NCBI GenBank assembly: GCA_031267575.1
Contig: JAIRYN010000017.1
Span: 1 to 64,000 of the forward strand
Direction: 5' to 3'
Source: Synergistaceae bacterium
GTDB taxonomy: Bacteria; Synergistota; Synergistia; Synergistales; Aminobacteriaceae
Length of the DNA stretch: 64,000 bases
Shown piece after piece: positions 16,315-25,454 of the stretch (position 1 is the first letter of the stretch; the number at the start of each line of letters is the position of its first letter). The translations under genes were made by a program, and so were the position numbers. The notes under the pieces are model-generated. The model did not search any database, was not told the DNA's origin, and saw only the letters and a program-made list of their open reading frames with translations.

Positions 16315-17334
16315 CTAGTGGGCGAGTATTCTCTGGTATAGTTCCCCAGCGTGGTCGTCAAGCAAATCCGATTCAAATGCGAAATCGTCACGCAACGTAC
16401 AATTATTGCATTCTGAATTTAGCCCATCGGTTTTCTCTTTCAATACTCCGAGCAGCATTTCTCTTCGTTCATCGCTATTCCATATTTTAGGAAGCGTATT
16501 ATTTTGTATCTTGAAACTCTTATGTGTTAATCCATTGTACAGTCTGCAAGCAGATACGGTACCGTCGGCTTTTACCGCAAATCGAAAGAATGGAGACGCG
16601 CAAATGTGAACCCGATTTTTACGGATATCATACCTGCTAAGAACTTCTTTATCTGCTTCGATAATTCCGTCATACGCAACCTCGTGAAACACGCGGACAG
16701 TTTTTTCAACGCTAATTGCGTCACATTTATCACCGAACATACTGAAAAAAGTATCTTCCGCATCGCCTACGCAACTGTCCATAATTTTGCAGGCGACAAC
16801 AGCACTACCTTTGTTTTTATAAAGATAGTCTATCTGTTCTAAATATTTATCGAAATCAATGGTTGCACCGCAATTTCTCATAAAATCCTCTGACGAAAGT
16901 CCGTTGACTGAGATTTTGATGTGGCATAATCCTGAGGATAGCAAAGAGTCGGTTAGTTGATGAGTGAGAGCAATGCCGTTTGTCGTAATAGTTACGCGTT
17001 CAATCCCTGCTCTGTCTTTGAACTGCTCAATCATATATGGAAGTCGTTTATGCAGAAGCGGCTCGCCCATACCTGCAAAGCCGATTTGCTTTACTTTACC
17101 TGGAAAAGCTATCGTCTGTTTCAATAACAGATCAAACACATCGTCGTTCATATGAAGGAACTTATGACCGCTATCCGAAATCTTCTGTTTTGGCAACGAA
17201 TGCAGACAATATTTGCATTGCAAATTGCAAAAGCTTGTGGGTTCAATCTCAATCACAAACGGCGTATCTAATGGTATTACCTCCCATAGCGGAACCCTGT
17301 CGCTGTTGAAAATTCGAGCAATTTGCGCCATCAT
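16315..17334 (-). CDS. Radical SAM protein with SPASM-like C-terminal domain
   Basis: 339 residues. The [4Fe-4S]-SAM motif is intact (PTSFCNLQCKYC, CxxxCxxC), followed by GMGEPLLHK and TITTNGIAL. The C-terminal part has CASPFFRFAVKADGTVSACR and ECNNC, the pattern of a SPASM or twitch domain that binds extra clusters. Members modify peptides or sugars by radical chemistry. In a glycan operon a sugar-modifying role is plausible. AAAGGAG before the ATG; 14 bp from the pyruvyl transferase gene. Confidence 0.85.
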   Translation of the reverse strand: MMAQIARIFNSDRVPLWEVIPLDTPFVIEIEPTSFCNLQCKYCLHSLPKQKISDSGHKFLHMNDDVFDLLLKQTIAFPGKVKQIGFAGMGEPLLHKRLPYMIEQFKDRAGIERVTITTNGIALTHQLTDSLLSSGLCHIKISVNGLSSEDFMRNCGATIDFDKYLEQIDYLYKNKGSAVVACKIMDSCVGDAEDTFFSMFGDKCDAISVEKTVRVFHEVAYDGIIEADKEVLSRYDIRKNRVHICASPFFRFAVKADGTVSACRLYNGLTHKSFKIQNNTLPKIWNSDERREMLLGVLKEKTDGLNSECNNCTLRDDFAFESDLLDDHAGELYQRILAH

Positions 17335-17353
17335 TGAATACTCCTTTATGGGA

Positions 17354-18184
17354 TTATGTTAGCTGTTCAGCAGGTTTATAACGTATGCTGTCATCACACA
17401 TACCATTGCAGTATTTACAGGTTTTAAGCGGATTGCCTTTGAAAAGCAGTTCATATAGCTGATTCCGCTTATATTCTATATTCAGAGTTTCATCGGCCAG
17501 ATTAACATAATCTGTGCCAAATCCTCTCTCATACAAGATCCTTGCTCTACCGCAAGGGAACAATTTGCCGTCACATATACTTGTGAAAAATCCTTGCCGA
17601 GGAACAGAACACTTCTCAAACATCCGTTTCCCGCCGAGGTCATCGTACTTCAAAGTCAAGTCACCGAAGTCTACCCACCCGCCGCAATGTAAATCGTCCG
17701 TGTAATCACGGACTTCGCTGTTTACACCGTATTGGTGCAAATAATCGGCGACTGCTTCGCTTTTGTTGGCATCAACCGGATATTTGTCAATGATTATATT
17801 AAAATCATCGTTCCATATTATTGCTGCTTGAACGAAAGAATCTCTATCTGCGGAACCCTTTAACGGCATCAGTGTACCATTCGTGATTATCCGAAGATGT
17901 CCAATTTGTTCTCTGTAAGTTTGATAAAGAAAATTCATTATATCGGGCAAATCAATCCGTAAAAAAGGTTCCCCCCCTCCTATATCGAACTTGTCGATAA
18001 AACCTACAACATCAAACAGCGCGTCGATTTGCCGTTTAATTGAGTTGAGAGTCGGGTGATACGGATTTTTGTAGTAAGGTGAATGCGCTCCGCATAGTTT
18101 GTATTTCAAATTACACCTGAGCGTAATCGGAAGGCAAAATACTTTGAGCCGGATAGCATCGTTTTTCGCTTCTGTATAATTCAT
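17354..18184 (-). CDS. Radical SAM-fold protein with a substituted cluster cysteine
   Basis: 276 residues. The fold is clearly radical SAM: FDIGGGEPFLRIDLPDIM and LRIITNGTLMP match the family. But the cluster motif reads RCNLKYKLCGAHSPYY: the middle cysteine of CxxxCxxC is tyrosine (TAC instead of TGC on the minus strand). Without three cysteines a normal SAM-binding [4Fe-4S] cluster is not expected. Four further cysteines near the C-terminus (KCSVPRQGF, ICDGKLFPCG, CKYCNGMC) could hold a SPASM-like cluster. It may be inactive, recently mutated, or unusual. GAGGG before the ATG. Confidence 0.8.
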   Translation of the reverse strand: MNYTEAKNDAIRLKVFCLPITLRCNLKYKLCGAHSPYYKNPYHPTLNSIKRQIDALFDVVGFIDKFDIGGGEPFLRIDLPDIMNFLYQTYREQIGHLRIITNGTLMPLKGSADRDSFVQAAIIWNDDFNIIIDKYPVDANKSEAVADYLHQYGVNSEVRDYTDDLHCGGWVDFGDLTLKYDDLGGKRMFEKCSVPRQGFFTSICDGKLFPCGRARILYERGFGTDYVNLADETLNIEYKRNQLYELLFKGNPLKTCKYCNGMCDDSIRYKPAEQLT

Positions 18185-18213
18185 GTTCAGCCCTCAATTT
18201 TAATGCTATGATT

Positions 18214-19029
18214 TTAAAATTGCTCAAAAAGCAAATCGGGATTAGTAAAACAGTCACGGTTCTGTTCCATTGTTTGCTCGTCCCAGTTCCACCACTGAAC
18301 TCTTTCCAATATTTCGATTTGCGCTGGGGTAAAACGGTACTTTTTCACCTTGCCCGGAACTTCAACAACGACTGCATAGGAGGGAACATTTTCAAGCACA
18401 ACCGCGCCACTTCCGATTATTGCGCCATTGCCGATTTCAGATACTTTCGCGGCGTTGATGACCACATTCGCGCCAATCCAAACATCGTGCCCGATAGTCA
18501 GTCGATTGCGCTGTAATGTAGGGGCATAGCGCATCTCTGCTGTGGTGATGTTGGATATATTATGATTCCAACAACAAATTGCCGACCGATTGACAGAAGA
18601 ATACCGGCCGATTGAAGAAACATATTCACGCATATTGATTAGTACATCAAATGAACTCGCACCCTTGCCGATGATTAAGTCTTTATACTGCAAGTCCCTA
18701 TTTGCTATGCGCGGGAGCGTTTCATAGTCAAATTCGCCGAATCCTCTGTTTTGCAAATCCTCGACAATTGAATCAATCACCTTGTAATTATGTTGAAACA
18801 CAAACGGGAAGTGTTGGTCTTTGTTAATACTGTCATACGGTAAAACTTTGAACCCGGTTTGAAATTCGAAGTATTTACGATTGATATAGTCAGAGTCGAC
18901 AAAAAACGCAATGTCGGGACAACACTCTGTCAAAAAACGCATATTCAAAGTGAGAAAAGTCCCAACACCGATGACGACTATTTGCTTGTGCTTTGCTCTG
19001 TTTTTGATTTCGCTACTTAATCGGAACAT
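18214..19029 (-). CDS. Hexapeptide-repeat acyltransferase with N-terminal nucleotide-binding-like domain
   Basis: 271 residues. The N-terminal 90 or so residues (VVIGVGTFLTLNMRFL, then FVDSDYINRKYF) look like the Rossmann-type domain found ahead of sugar O/N-acyltransferases. The C-terminal part is a left-handed beta helix of the CatB/Vat type (IGHDVWIGANVVI, IGNGAIIGSGAVV) and ends with the usual QWWNWDE. It probably acetylates a sugar of the surface glycan. The start overlaps the upstream GT2 gene by 17 bp. Confidence 0.8.
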   Translation of the reverse strand: MFRLSSEIKNRAKHKQIVVIGVGTFLTLNMRFLTECCPDIAFFVDSDYINRKYFEFQTGFKVLPYDSINKDQHFPFVFQHNYKVIDSIVEDLQNRGFGEFDYETLPRIANRDLQYKDLIIGKGASSFDVLINMREYVSSIGRYSSVNRSAICCWNHNISNITTAEMRYAPTLQRNRLTIGHDVWIGANVVINAAKVSEIGNGAIIGSGAVVLENVPSYAVVVEVPGKVKKYRFTPAQIEILERVQWWNWDEQTMEQNRDCFTNPDLLFEQF

Positions 19030-19948
19030 ATTTCACCATCCATTCCTTTTCAAAATCCAGCGACCATCTGCAATCAATGAACTCTTCCTGGTGCCCGTTT
19101 AACTCGTGTCGCATTTCCGCGAGGTGCGTTTCGCAGTCCGGCAGATTGTATTTGATAATTTTTTCGACCATAGAAATTAGAAACGACCAGTCAAAATACC
19201 ACCAATAAGCAGAGTTCTCCGGAAATCGCTCACACAGCCAAATTGTGCGTTCACGATAAACAGCGCGATAAGCGTCAAGGTACGCCGCCGTCACCATTCC
19301 GTGCTTCGTAGTCGCCGCCGAGTTATTGTTTTCGTGCCTGGCGACATTGTATTTCGGCAATCCGAATGACACGACTTTATTCGCGTTCGAGAGCATTTTG
19401 TACATTAGGTAGATATCATCATAAATGCCCGTTTCGGGGAACATAAGGTCCGCGAACACCGATCGCTTGAATAGCTTTGTTGGGAATCCGTTGTTATAGC
19501 GTTTGCGCCACAAAAGCTCGACAATCGCGGTTTCGGCGTTCATAACAATCGGTTCGTCCGCTACTCCGACGAGAGTACTTTGGCCGTTCTCCAACTTAGC
19601 TGCGCCACAAACCGCGACATCCGCGTCATATGTCTCTGCGAGATTCAGCAAAAACTCTAAAAAATCCGGTTCGCAGGTATCGTCGTCGTCAACGAACGTG
19701 ACCCACTCGCCTCGCACCGCGTCCAGCCCCGTGTTGCGACCACTGCCGATGTTACCGCGCGCTCGGTGGATAACGCGGACGCGCTCGTCTTTTGCCGCGT
19801 ACTCGTCCGCAATCGCTCCACTGCGGTCGGTGCTGCCGTTGTCCACGATGATGAACTCAAAATCGCGGAATGTCTGCGCGGATACGCTCTCAATTGCCCG
19901 CGCCACAAACGTTTCGCGGTTGTATGTGAGCATTATCACGGAAATCAT
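19013..19948 (-). CDS. Glycosyltransferase family 2
   Basis: 311 residues from ATG at 19948; GAGGGAA lies upstream. The frame is open for 28 more codons but the family opening is MISVIMLTYNRETFVARAI. DNGSTDRSGAIADEYA and TFVDDDDTCEPDF give the nucleotide-sugar and metal-binding sites. It is the first gene of the leftward glycan operon and overlaps the acyltransferase gene by 17 bp. Substrate unknown. Confidence 0.88.
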   Translation of the reverse strand: MISVIMLTYNRETFVARAIESVSAQTFRDFEFIIVDNGSTDRSGAIADEYAAKDERVRVIHRARGNIGSGRNTGLDAVRGEWVTFVDDDDTCEPDFLEFLLNLAETYDADVAVCGAAKLENGQSTLVGVADEPIVMNAETAIVELLWRKRYNNGFPTKLFKRSVFADLMFPETGIYDDIYLMYKMLSNANKVVSFGLPKYNVARHENNNSAATTKHGMVTAAYLDAYRAVYRERTIWLCERFPENSAYWWYFDWSFLISMVEKIIKYNLPDCETHLAEMRHELNGHQEEFIDCRWSLDFEKEWMVKYVPIK

Positions 19949-20021
19949 ATATCCCACACACTTCCCTCTGCACCGTGTACAGCACGGCGTCCCAATATTG
20001 CTGGCATATTCAATTCTTCCA

Positions 20022-20254
20022 GATTCACTCACCTAAACCTTTATCGTCTGTGAACTCATCCAATCGCGGCTATCAAAATGTGTACTTTTTGATAAAATCC
20101 CAGAATTGAAATTTGGACTCAAAATTTTGGAATAATTATGGTATAATACTTAGAAAAAATTTAGCTATTTTGCTGTTGCGAGCCAGTGATAGGGAGACTG
20201 TCAAAAAGTACACCTTTTGATAGTCGCGATTGGGGAAATTCACAGACGATAGAT
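20022..20254. mobile_element. MITE-like element or pair of facing IS ends with long inverted repeats
   Basis: The left arm (20022-20100) and the reverse complement of the right arm (20191-20254) match closely: both run TTCACTCA, TCGTCTGTGAA, CCAATCGCG, CTATCAAAA, TGTACTTTTTGA, TCCC, with small gaps. The AT-rich middle of about 90 bp has a TATAAT at 20149-20154 and no gene. It lies directly between the glycan operon and an ISAs1 transposase relic. It could be a 230-bp MITE, or the ends of two IS copies facing outwards. Confidence 0.65.
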
Positions 20255-20574
20255 GAGTGAACATGGTGGTGTCTTATCTAAAAAAACGTATCTGAACTTA
20301 CAGTGTGCGCCAATGATGATGGGTATGAATAAGGTCTGTTTTTTCAAAATGGCTTAGAGCAGATTTGAATGATTGTGGAAGAAAAAAAAGAGGGAATTTT
20401 ATTATGGTAGGGCAACAGCATTTACTTTTGCTTGATGAAGAGTCAGAATTAGGTAATGAATATACAAAAATTGAATTGAAAGGAACGCTAGCGTTAGTTG
20501 GCGATCCTTACCGAGCATACGGGAATCTTCGTCACAAGCTTGAGGGCATAATCATCCATAATCATCATAGGTTT

Positions 20575-20952
20575 GCTGTCAATAATTGTGCCAGAACTTC
20601 TGGACATGATTGATGCAGAGGGAAGCATAATCACAGCGGACGCTATGAGCTGTTAAAAAGCAATTACGATAAAAACAACGGAGAGCAAGGCGGATTACGT
20701 GATTGGGCTGAAGGGGAATCAGAACAGCCTTCTTGAAGATGTCAAGCTCTATCGCGAGGATTCCGCGAGAGCGCGTAAGGACAATTCACCAAAGACAATT
20801 CACCGCTGAACATGAATGTTTTACGGAAAATCGCGCTGTTTTTGACTAGGAAGGCCTGCTTCAGACGCAAACAACTCGGGGCCAGAAAAAAGACGCTCAA
20901 AGCCGCTCTCAACCAGGATGTATTGTCGAAGATTCTTTCTACTCAAAAGTAA
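20575..20952 (+). pseudogene. ISAs1-family transposase relic
   Basis: Readable pieces are IIVPELLDMIDAEGSIITAD-AMSC, a stop, KAITIKTTESKADYV, IGLKGNQNSLLEDVKLY, then after a frame change NMNVLRKIALFLTRK and ALNQDVLSKIL. They match the middle and C-terminal blocks of ISAs1 (H-repeat) DDE transposases. An in-frame stop, a frameshift next to a 13-bp duplication (GACAATTCACC repeated near 20781) and loss of most of the gene show it is dead. The 5' flank 20255-20574 has no recognisable gene. Confidence 0.8.
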
Positions 20953-21043
20953 ATGCTGTTACCCTGTATCTTATAGTCATTCCACTCAAAATTAGCAATA
21001 ATGGTATATACAATTACGCATTGTCCCGCATTGTCCAATGTAA

Positions 21044-22075
21044 TCAAGCGGCAAAATCAAAGCGAGGAGAGGTTTTTCCCTCTAAAATATTCCCCCCTGA
21101 AGCGGGCTCGAATCCACGTCCCCAAGCCCAAAGGCCATAAGGAGAGGCATAGCGCGCGTAGGCACCCTTCAAAAGGTTGAGGAGATCCTGAGAGACAAGA
21201 GCCCCTTCATCCACTTCACCTTCTGAACCGCTCTCCTCGAAACGCGGTTTTGCCTCTGCGGCGGTGGCTTGTGGTTCGATTTTTTGTGGTTCGGGTTGTG
21301 GTTCGGGTTGAGGTTCGGGGCTTTTGATGTTGGCTTTCTCGGTTTCCTGGGATGTGGCCTTCTCGCTTTCCGCGGCCGACAATTCCTGTCTCGCCTGGGC
21401 TGCCGTTGCGGCTGCCTGAGCCGCAACACTTAGATCTTGGCCCGATGGGTTGGCGGGCGCCAACGCGGCCCGTTGTACTTGCTCCATGTCGCGAATCGCC
21501 TGTTCGGGGTCATCGCTGGGCGGAACGTGAATAGGAACCTCTCCGCCGGTCACATAGCTCTTGCCATCGGGGCCTCGGGTATAAGAGTAACTCACGGCTC
21601 CAGCAAAACGTCCTCCCGCCGCTTGGTGAGCCGCCTCATGAGTGACAACCTCTTGCTCGATTTGTTGGAGTTCACGCACGGCTTCCTTTTCGGGGTCATC
21701 GAACGACGTTTCTTTTGTGTTGTTTGCGTTTTTCCCCGTCTCCTCGTCGAGCGGTTTGGGGTCGCCTCTCGTCTCTCCCGTTTTATCGCCAATCTTCTCG
21801 TGCTTGACACCGCCTCCAACGCGATCGACATCCCGCTCGTCGCCCTGAATCGTGACATCCGCCCCCGTAATGTAGCGGCGCCCGTCCGGCCCTATGGAAT
21901 AATGGTAGGTCGTAGTGACCTTCGCGTCGGCCGCGGCCGCCTTCAAAGCCCTTTCCTGGGCGAGAACCTGCTGTTCCTGCATAGGCAAAGTATTGGACTC
22001 GACTTCTCTTTCAACGTTCAGGGCTTGTCGCGCAGGCTGAAGATAACCGCTCGACAACATGGAGGCCACATTCAT
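21044..22075 (-). CDS. SprA-related putative metalloprotease (CJM1_0395 family)
   Basis: 343 residues from ATG at 22075 (GGGGAG upstream; a TTG at 22081 is rejected). The core EVVTHEAAHQAAGGRFAGAV holds an HExxH-like HEAAH, followed by SYSYTRGPDGKSYVTGGEV, the signature of this putative metallopeptidase family. An earlier related block (HYSIGPDGRRYITGADV) looks like an internal repeat of the same motif. The C-terminal part is alanine- and glutamine-rich with an EPQPEPQPEPQ tract. No signal peptide. Function of the family is not established. Confidence 0.8.
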   Translation of the reverse strand: MNVASMLSSGYLQPARQALNVEREVESNTLPMQEQQVLAQERALKAAAADAKVTTTYHYSIGPDGRRYITGADVTIQGDERDVDRVGGGVKHEKIGDKTGETRGDPKPLDEETGKNANNTKETSFDDPEKEAVRELQQIEQEVVTHEAAHQAAGGRFAGAVSYSYTRGPDGKSYVTGGEVPIHVPPSDDPEQAIRDMEQVQRAALAPANPSGQDLSVAAQAAATAAQARQELSAAESEKATSQETEKANIKSPEPQPEPQPEPQKIEPQATAAEAKPRFEESGSEGEVDEGALVSQDLLNLLKGAYARYASPYGLWAWGRGFEPASGGNILEGKTSPRFDFAA

Positions 22076-22307
22076 GTTCAATTCTCCCCTTTCCGTAGTC
22101 TTGATCGTTTTGGAGCTGGAGCATTTTAAGCTATGCCGTGTAACTTGAGAAAATTATATCTCAACTGACCATGAATTGGCCGTGAATTGATTGCGTATCA
22201 CCCTATTCACGCAATAGCGCATTTTTCGATCTGGAGGAAGCCGCGGAAAGCCCCGCGTTTTGAGACGTATGGCGAATATCCCATGGGGCCACCTCTACCA
22301 TGTGGCT

Positions 22308-23930
22308 CTACCATGTGGCAACGCTTCCGTCCGTTCGATGTTCCGTTCCTCCGGCTAAAGAACCGTGGGGGGTTTTGACGATGATCTCGCCCCTCCCGAA
22401 AGATGTCGCGTCGGGTAACATTTGGATATCATGCCCTCTCGCCGCGAGAGAAAGAGCGATGGCGTTAGGAACACCCTGTTCCAACAGGATAGTTTTACCT
22501 TTCGTCCACTGCCAGCGGGGAGCGTCCAAGGCTTCTTGAGGGTTCATTCCGAAATCCACCATATTGGTGATCACTTGGACATGACCTTGGGGCTGCATAA
22601 ACCCCCCCATCACTCCGAAAGGTCCGACGGCTTTTCCGTTCTTGCTCAGAAAACCCGGAATAATGGTGTGATAGGGCTTCTTAGAGGGTGCCAATATGTT
22701 GGAGGAAGCGGGATCCAGGCTGAAGTTGTTGCCCCGGTTATGCAGCGCGATGCCCGTGCCGGGCACGACCAACCCTGAACCAAACCCCATGTAGTTGCTC
22801 TGGATCATGGAGATCATGTTACCCTCCCCGTCCGCTGCGGCCAGGTAAACGGTGCCTCCTTTGGGAGGTGTTCCCGGCGCGGGGTCGATGGCCTCGTTCC
22901 CCATCAGCTTGCGCCGCTCGTCGGCGTAGGCTTTGGACAGAAGTTCCTCCGCCGTGTGTTTCATGAACCGAGGATCGGCCACATGATGTTGGGCGTCCAC
23001 AAAGGCCAGCTTCAATGCCTCGATCATCCGGTGATACGTTTCCTCTCGTTCCCTGGAGCCTGAAAAATCATAGGCCTCCAGGATATTTAAAGCCATAAGC
23101 GCCGTGATGCCGTGCCCATTGGGAGGAATTTCCCACACGTCATAGCCCCTGTAGTTCACGCCGATGGGCTCTACCCACTGAGGCCAATATTCTGCCAAGT
23201 CACTCGCTCGCAACCATCCGTCGTATTGTTTGGAATAAGCGTCGATTTTTTCAGCTAAGAGTCCACGATAAAAGGCCTCGGCGTTTGTGTTGGCGATCAG
23301 CGCCAGGGTCTCGGCGTGTCCTTTGGAGGACCATGTTTCCCCGACCTCGGGCGCTTTGCCGTCGGGGCAGAACGTCTCGAACCAAGATCGGTATTCCTCC
23401 CCTTTGAGCTCTTTCGCGTAATCGGCCAGGGCCTTTTTCCACAATTTGCTTACGGTGGGAGAGACGGGGTATCCGTCGGCGGCGTAAGTGATCGCCGGTC
23501 TCAAGGCTTCCGTCAAAGACAGCCGCCCGAATTTTTGGGAAAGCGCCGCCCAACCGGAAGGCGCCCCCGGAACAGTAACGGAGTGCCATCCGTGCTTCGG
23601 CATCTCCTTCAACCCCGCACTGGTAAGAACCGAGGGAGTCACCGCCTTCGGGGAAAATCCGCTGGCATTCAATCCATAGAGCCGGTCTTTCACCCACACC
23701 AGAGAAAAGGAGTCTCCGCCGATACCGTTGGCCGTCGGCTCCACCACCGTCAGGCAGGCCGCGGTCGCCACCGCCGCGTCAATAGCATTGCCGCCTTTTT
23801 TGAGCATTTCCAAGCCAGCCTGAGCCGCCAGAGGTTGTCCCGTGGCCACCATCCCTCGCGAGCCGTAAACCACGGTCCGTCTCGAAGGATACAGATAACG
23901 TCCTCCATCGAAAGCCAATCCCTCGCTCAT
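22308..23930 (-). CDS. Gamma-glutamyltransferase family protein (Ntn hydrolase)
   Basis: 540 residues. N-terminal GMVATGQPLAAQAGLEMLKK and GNAIDAAVATAACLTVVEP are family marks; the self-processing threonine is in PKGGTVYLAAADGEGN, and the small-subunit motif PFGVMGGFMQPQGHVQ is present. No signal peptide, so it resembles cytoplasmic YwrD-type enzymes more than the secreted ones. It would hydrolyse or transfer gamma-glutamyl groups in glutathione-like or peptide metabolism. The stop codon is inside a perfect 13-bp tandem duplication (22293-22305, 22306-22318), so the 3' end may have changed recently. Weak ribosome binding site. Confidence 0.92.
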   Translation of the reverse strand: MSEGLAFDGGRYLYPSRRTVVYGSRGMVATGQPLAAQAGLEMLKKGGNAIDAAVATAACLTVVEPTANGIGGDSFSLVWVKDRLYGLNASGFSPKAVTPSVLTSAGLKEMPKHGWHSVTVPGAPSGWAALSQKFGRLSLTEALRPAITYAADGYPVSPTVSKLWKKALADYAKELKGEEYRSWFETFCPDGKAPEVGETWSSKGHAETLALIANTNAEAFYRGLLAEKIDAYSKQYDGWLRASDLAEYWPQWVEPIGVNYRGYDVWEIPPNGHGITALMALNILEAYDFSGSREREETYHRMIEALKLAFVDAQHHVADPRFMKHTAEELLSKAYADERRKLMGNEAIDPAPGTPPKGGTVYLAAADGEGNMISMIQSNYMGFGSGLVVPGTGIALHNRGNNFSLDPASSNILAPSKKPYHTIIPGFLSKNGKAVGPFGVMGGFMQPQGHVQVITNMVDFGMNPQEALDAPRWQWTKGKTILLEQGVPNAIALSLAARGHDIQMLPDATSFGRGEIIVKTPHGSLAGGTEHRTDGSVATW

Positions 23931-24039
23931 TGAGCAACACTGCTACTGAAAACCTACACAAATGTGTATGTGTAATAGTCCAGATTTTTCCTTCTTCATC
24001 CTTCCCTCTTTCGTCAAAGCTACTCAAGTTTGTACGGAA

Positions 24040-24472
24040 GTCCAAAGGCTTAAATTCCCGTGAATATTAAGGTCCTCGACGTGATATAGGCTGGCTTGGT
24101 CATCACCAGCGCACAGACTATTTTGTTGATATAGTCTTTTCTTACACAATCAAGTCTGTAGTAGGCTTTCTGGACTTTAATACGCTGTTTATCTAGGTTT
24201 GCAAATTTTACAGTAGCAGCTTTCACCTTCTTTCTATAATTAATTTTTCGAGAAAATTTACGTGCTCTCGTTTAAGCCCGCGTTTTAATTCCTAAATCAA
24301 CACCTATTCCATCAGATAGATCAACAGGTATATACCCATACTCTTTCAGCTTTACCCAGCCTAGGGTGGGGATCTTGATTTGATGCCGCCGCGCTTCCGT
24401 GTCCTGAGTTCGGTGTATCTTCTAAATCCGCTCAGGCGCTGGATCTATTTTTGTCTTGTAAGCTAGAATCAT
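24040..24472 (-). pseudogene. tnpB: IS607-type tnpB relic
   Basis: On the minus strand, starting at ATG 24472: MILAYKTKIDPAPERI, a stop, then IPTLGWVKLKEYGYIP, IGVDLGIKT (the RuvC-I aspartate), a stop, KKVKAATVKFANL, VRKDYINKIVCALV and, after a frame change, VEDLNIHGN (RuvC-II glutamate). These are TnpB blocks in the right order. The RuvC-III and zinc-finger end is missing. Two stops and at least one frameshift show it is dead. It overlaps the tnpA relic by 41 bp as in intact IS607 elements. Confidence 0.85.
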
Positions 24473-24753
24473 GTTCCAGCGCCTCTCTCAAAGATTTTTT
24501 GTAGTTTCGTAACCCATATAACCTTGAGCCAAAACAATGAACTATCATCATTAAATCCTGGATCATTTCTTGCTCTGGACTCAATTCCTTGCTATCCAAA
24601 ATTTTTAGCTCACAAAAATGATCTTTAATAAAGCGCTCAAACCACTCGAAACCGACTCGAAACCGAAACGTACTAGCCTATCTTTGTGAGCGATAATCAG
24701 CAGGCGTATTTGCTGTTTTTCTACAATCTCTCCCAGGCGACTCTCCCAGGCGA
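24432..24753 (-). pseudogene. tnpA: IS607-type serine recombinase (tnpA) relic
   Basis: The minus strand reads LGEIVEKQQIRLLIIAHKDR, then LVRFGFE, then after a frameshift WFERFIKDHFCELKIL and LSPEQEMIQDLMMIVHCFGS, ending with the RLYGLRNYKKSLREAL tail. This is the C-terminal half of IS607-family TnpA. The frameshift is made by a perfect 11-bp tandem duplication at 24644-24665. The upstream edge is a 13-bp duplication (24728-24753) just before the DJ-1 gene end. Confidence 0.87.
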
Positions 24754-24764
24754 AATGGTGCTTA

Positions 24765-25427
24765 TCAGTCCTTTAAAGCGAAGGGATCGTTTTCTTTGTC
24801 CTCGTTCCACACGTACTCCATTTGACGCGCCGCTTCGGCGGCCGTCGCTTTGCCGCGCAGGTCGGCGATAAACCCCAACGTCATGTCAATTCCGGCGGAA
24901 ACGCCTGAAGAAGTGTAGTATTTTCCATCCGCGACCCACCGGGCGCTTTTCAGCCATCGAGTGTTTTTGCCTTGGGACGAGGCCCACTCGAAAGCGATTT
25001 TGTTCGTGGTCGCCTGGCGTCCGTCGAGCAGGCCGGTCTTTGCCAGCAACATGGAGCCGGTGCATACCGTCAAAACATACAGGGCATCTTCGCACAATTT
25101 TTTCAAAGCGGCGATGTACCTCACGTCCTCCACTAAAGACCTCGTTCCCATGCCTCCCGGAATCAACAAGACATTTTCCGCGCCCGCGGCGGGATCGGGC
25201 ACGGAACCATTGGAGGCGCCACCAGAGACACTACCAGAGACACTATCAAAGACACTATCAAAGAAAGAAGCCGTGACGAAACCGATTTTTTGACTGCTGG
25301 TCACGACTCCGCCAGCGAGAGACCGGCACGATATCCGATAAAGTTCCGGAAACCTGCTGAAAACCTCGGCGGGTCCCATCGCGTCCAAGGTCTCGAAATT
25401 TTCGAAAAGCAAAATGTCGATGTTCAA
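24765..25427 (-). CDS. DJ-1/PfpI family protein
   Basis: 220 residues. The fold marks are LFENFETLDAMGPAEVF at the start, the nucleophile elbow VLTVCTGSMLLAKTGLL with the reactive cysteine, and TSSGVSAGIDMTLGF. It resembles the isonitrile hydratase/ThiJ subgroup. A linker at about 55-75 (FFDSVFDSVSGSVSGG) is coded by roughly four 12-bp tandem units at 25221-25268 and is probably a slippage insertion. TTG start at 25427 with AAAGGGG upstream. Exact substrate unknown. Confidence 0.87.
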   Translation of the reverse strand: MNIDILLFENFETLDAMGPAEVFSRFPELYRISCRSLAGGVVTSSQKIGFVTASFFDSVFDSVSGSVSGGASNGSVPDPAAGAENVLLIPGGMGTRSLVEDVRYIAALKKLCEDALYVLTVCTGSMLLAKTGLLDGRQATTNKIAFEWASSQGKNTRWLKSARWVADGKYYTSSGVSAGIDMTLGFIADLRGKATAAEAARQMEYVWNEDKENDPFALKD

Positions 25428-25454
25428 TGTTCGAAACCCCTTTCCACCCTATGT

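Noticed and set aside
20365-20613. 82-codon frame before the ISAs1 relic as a gene
   Set aside because: No family match and its end runs out of frame into transposase sequence; probably chance or relic.
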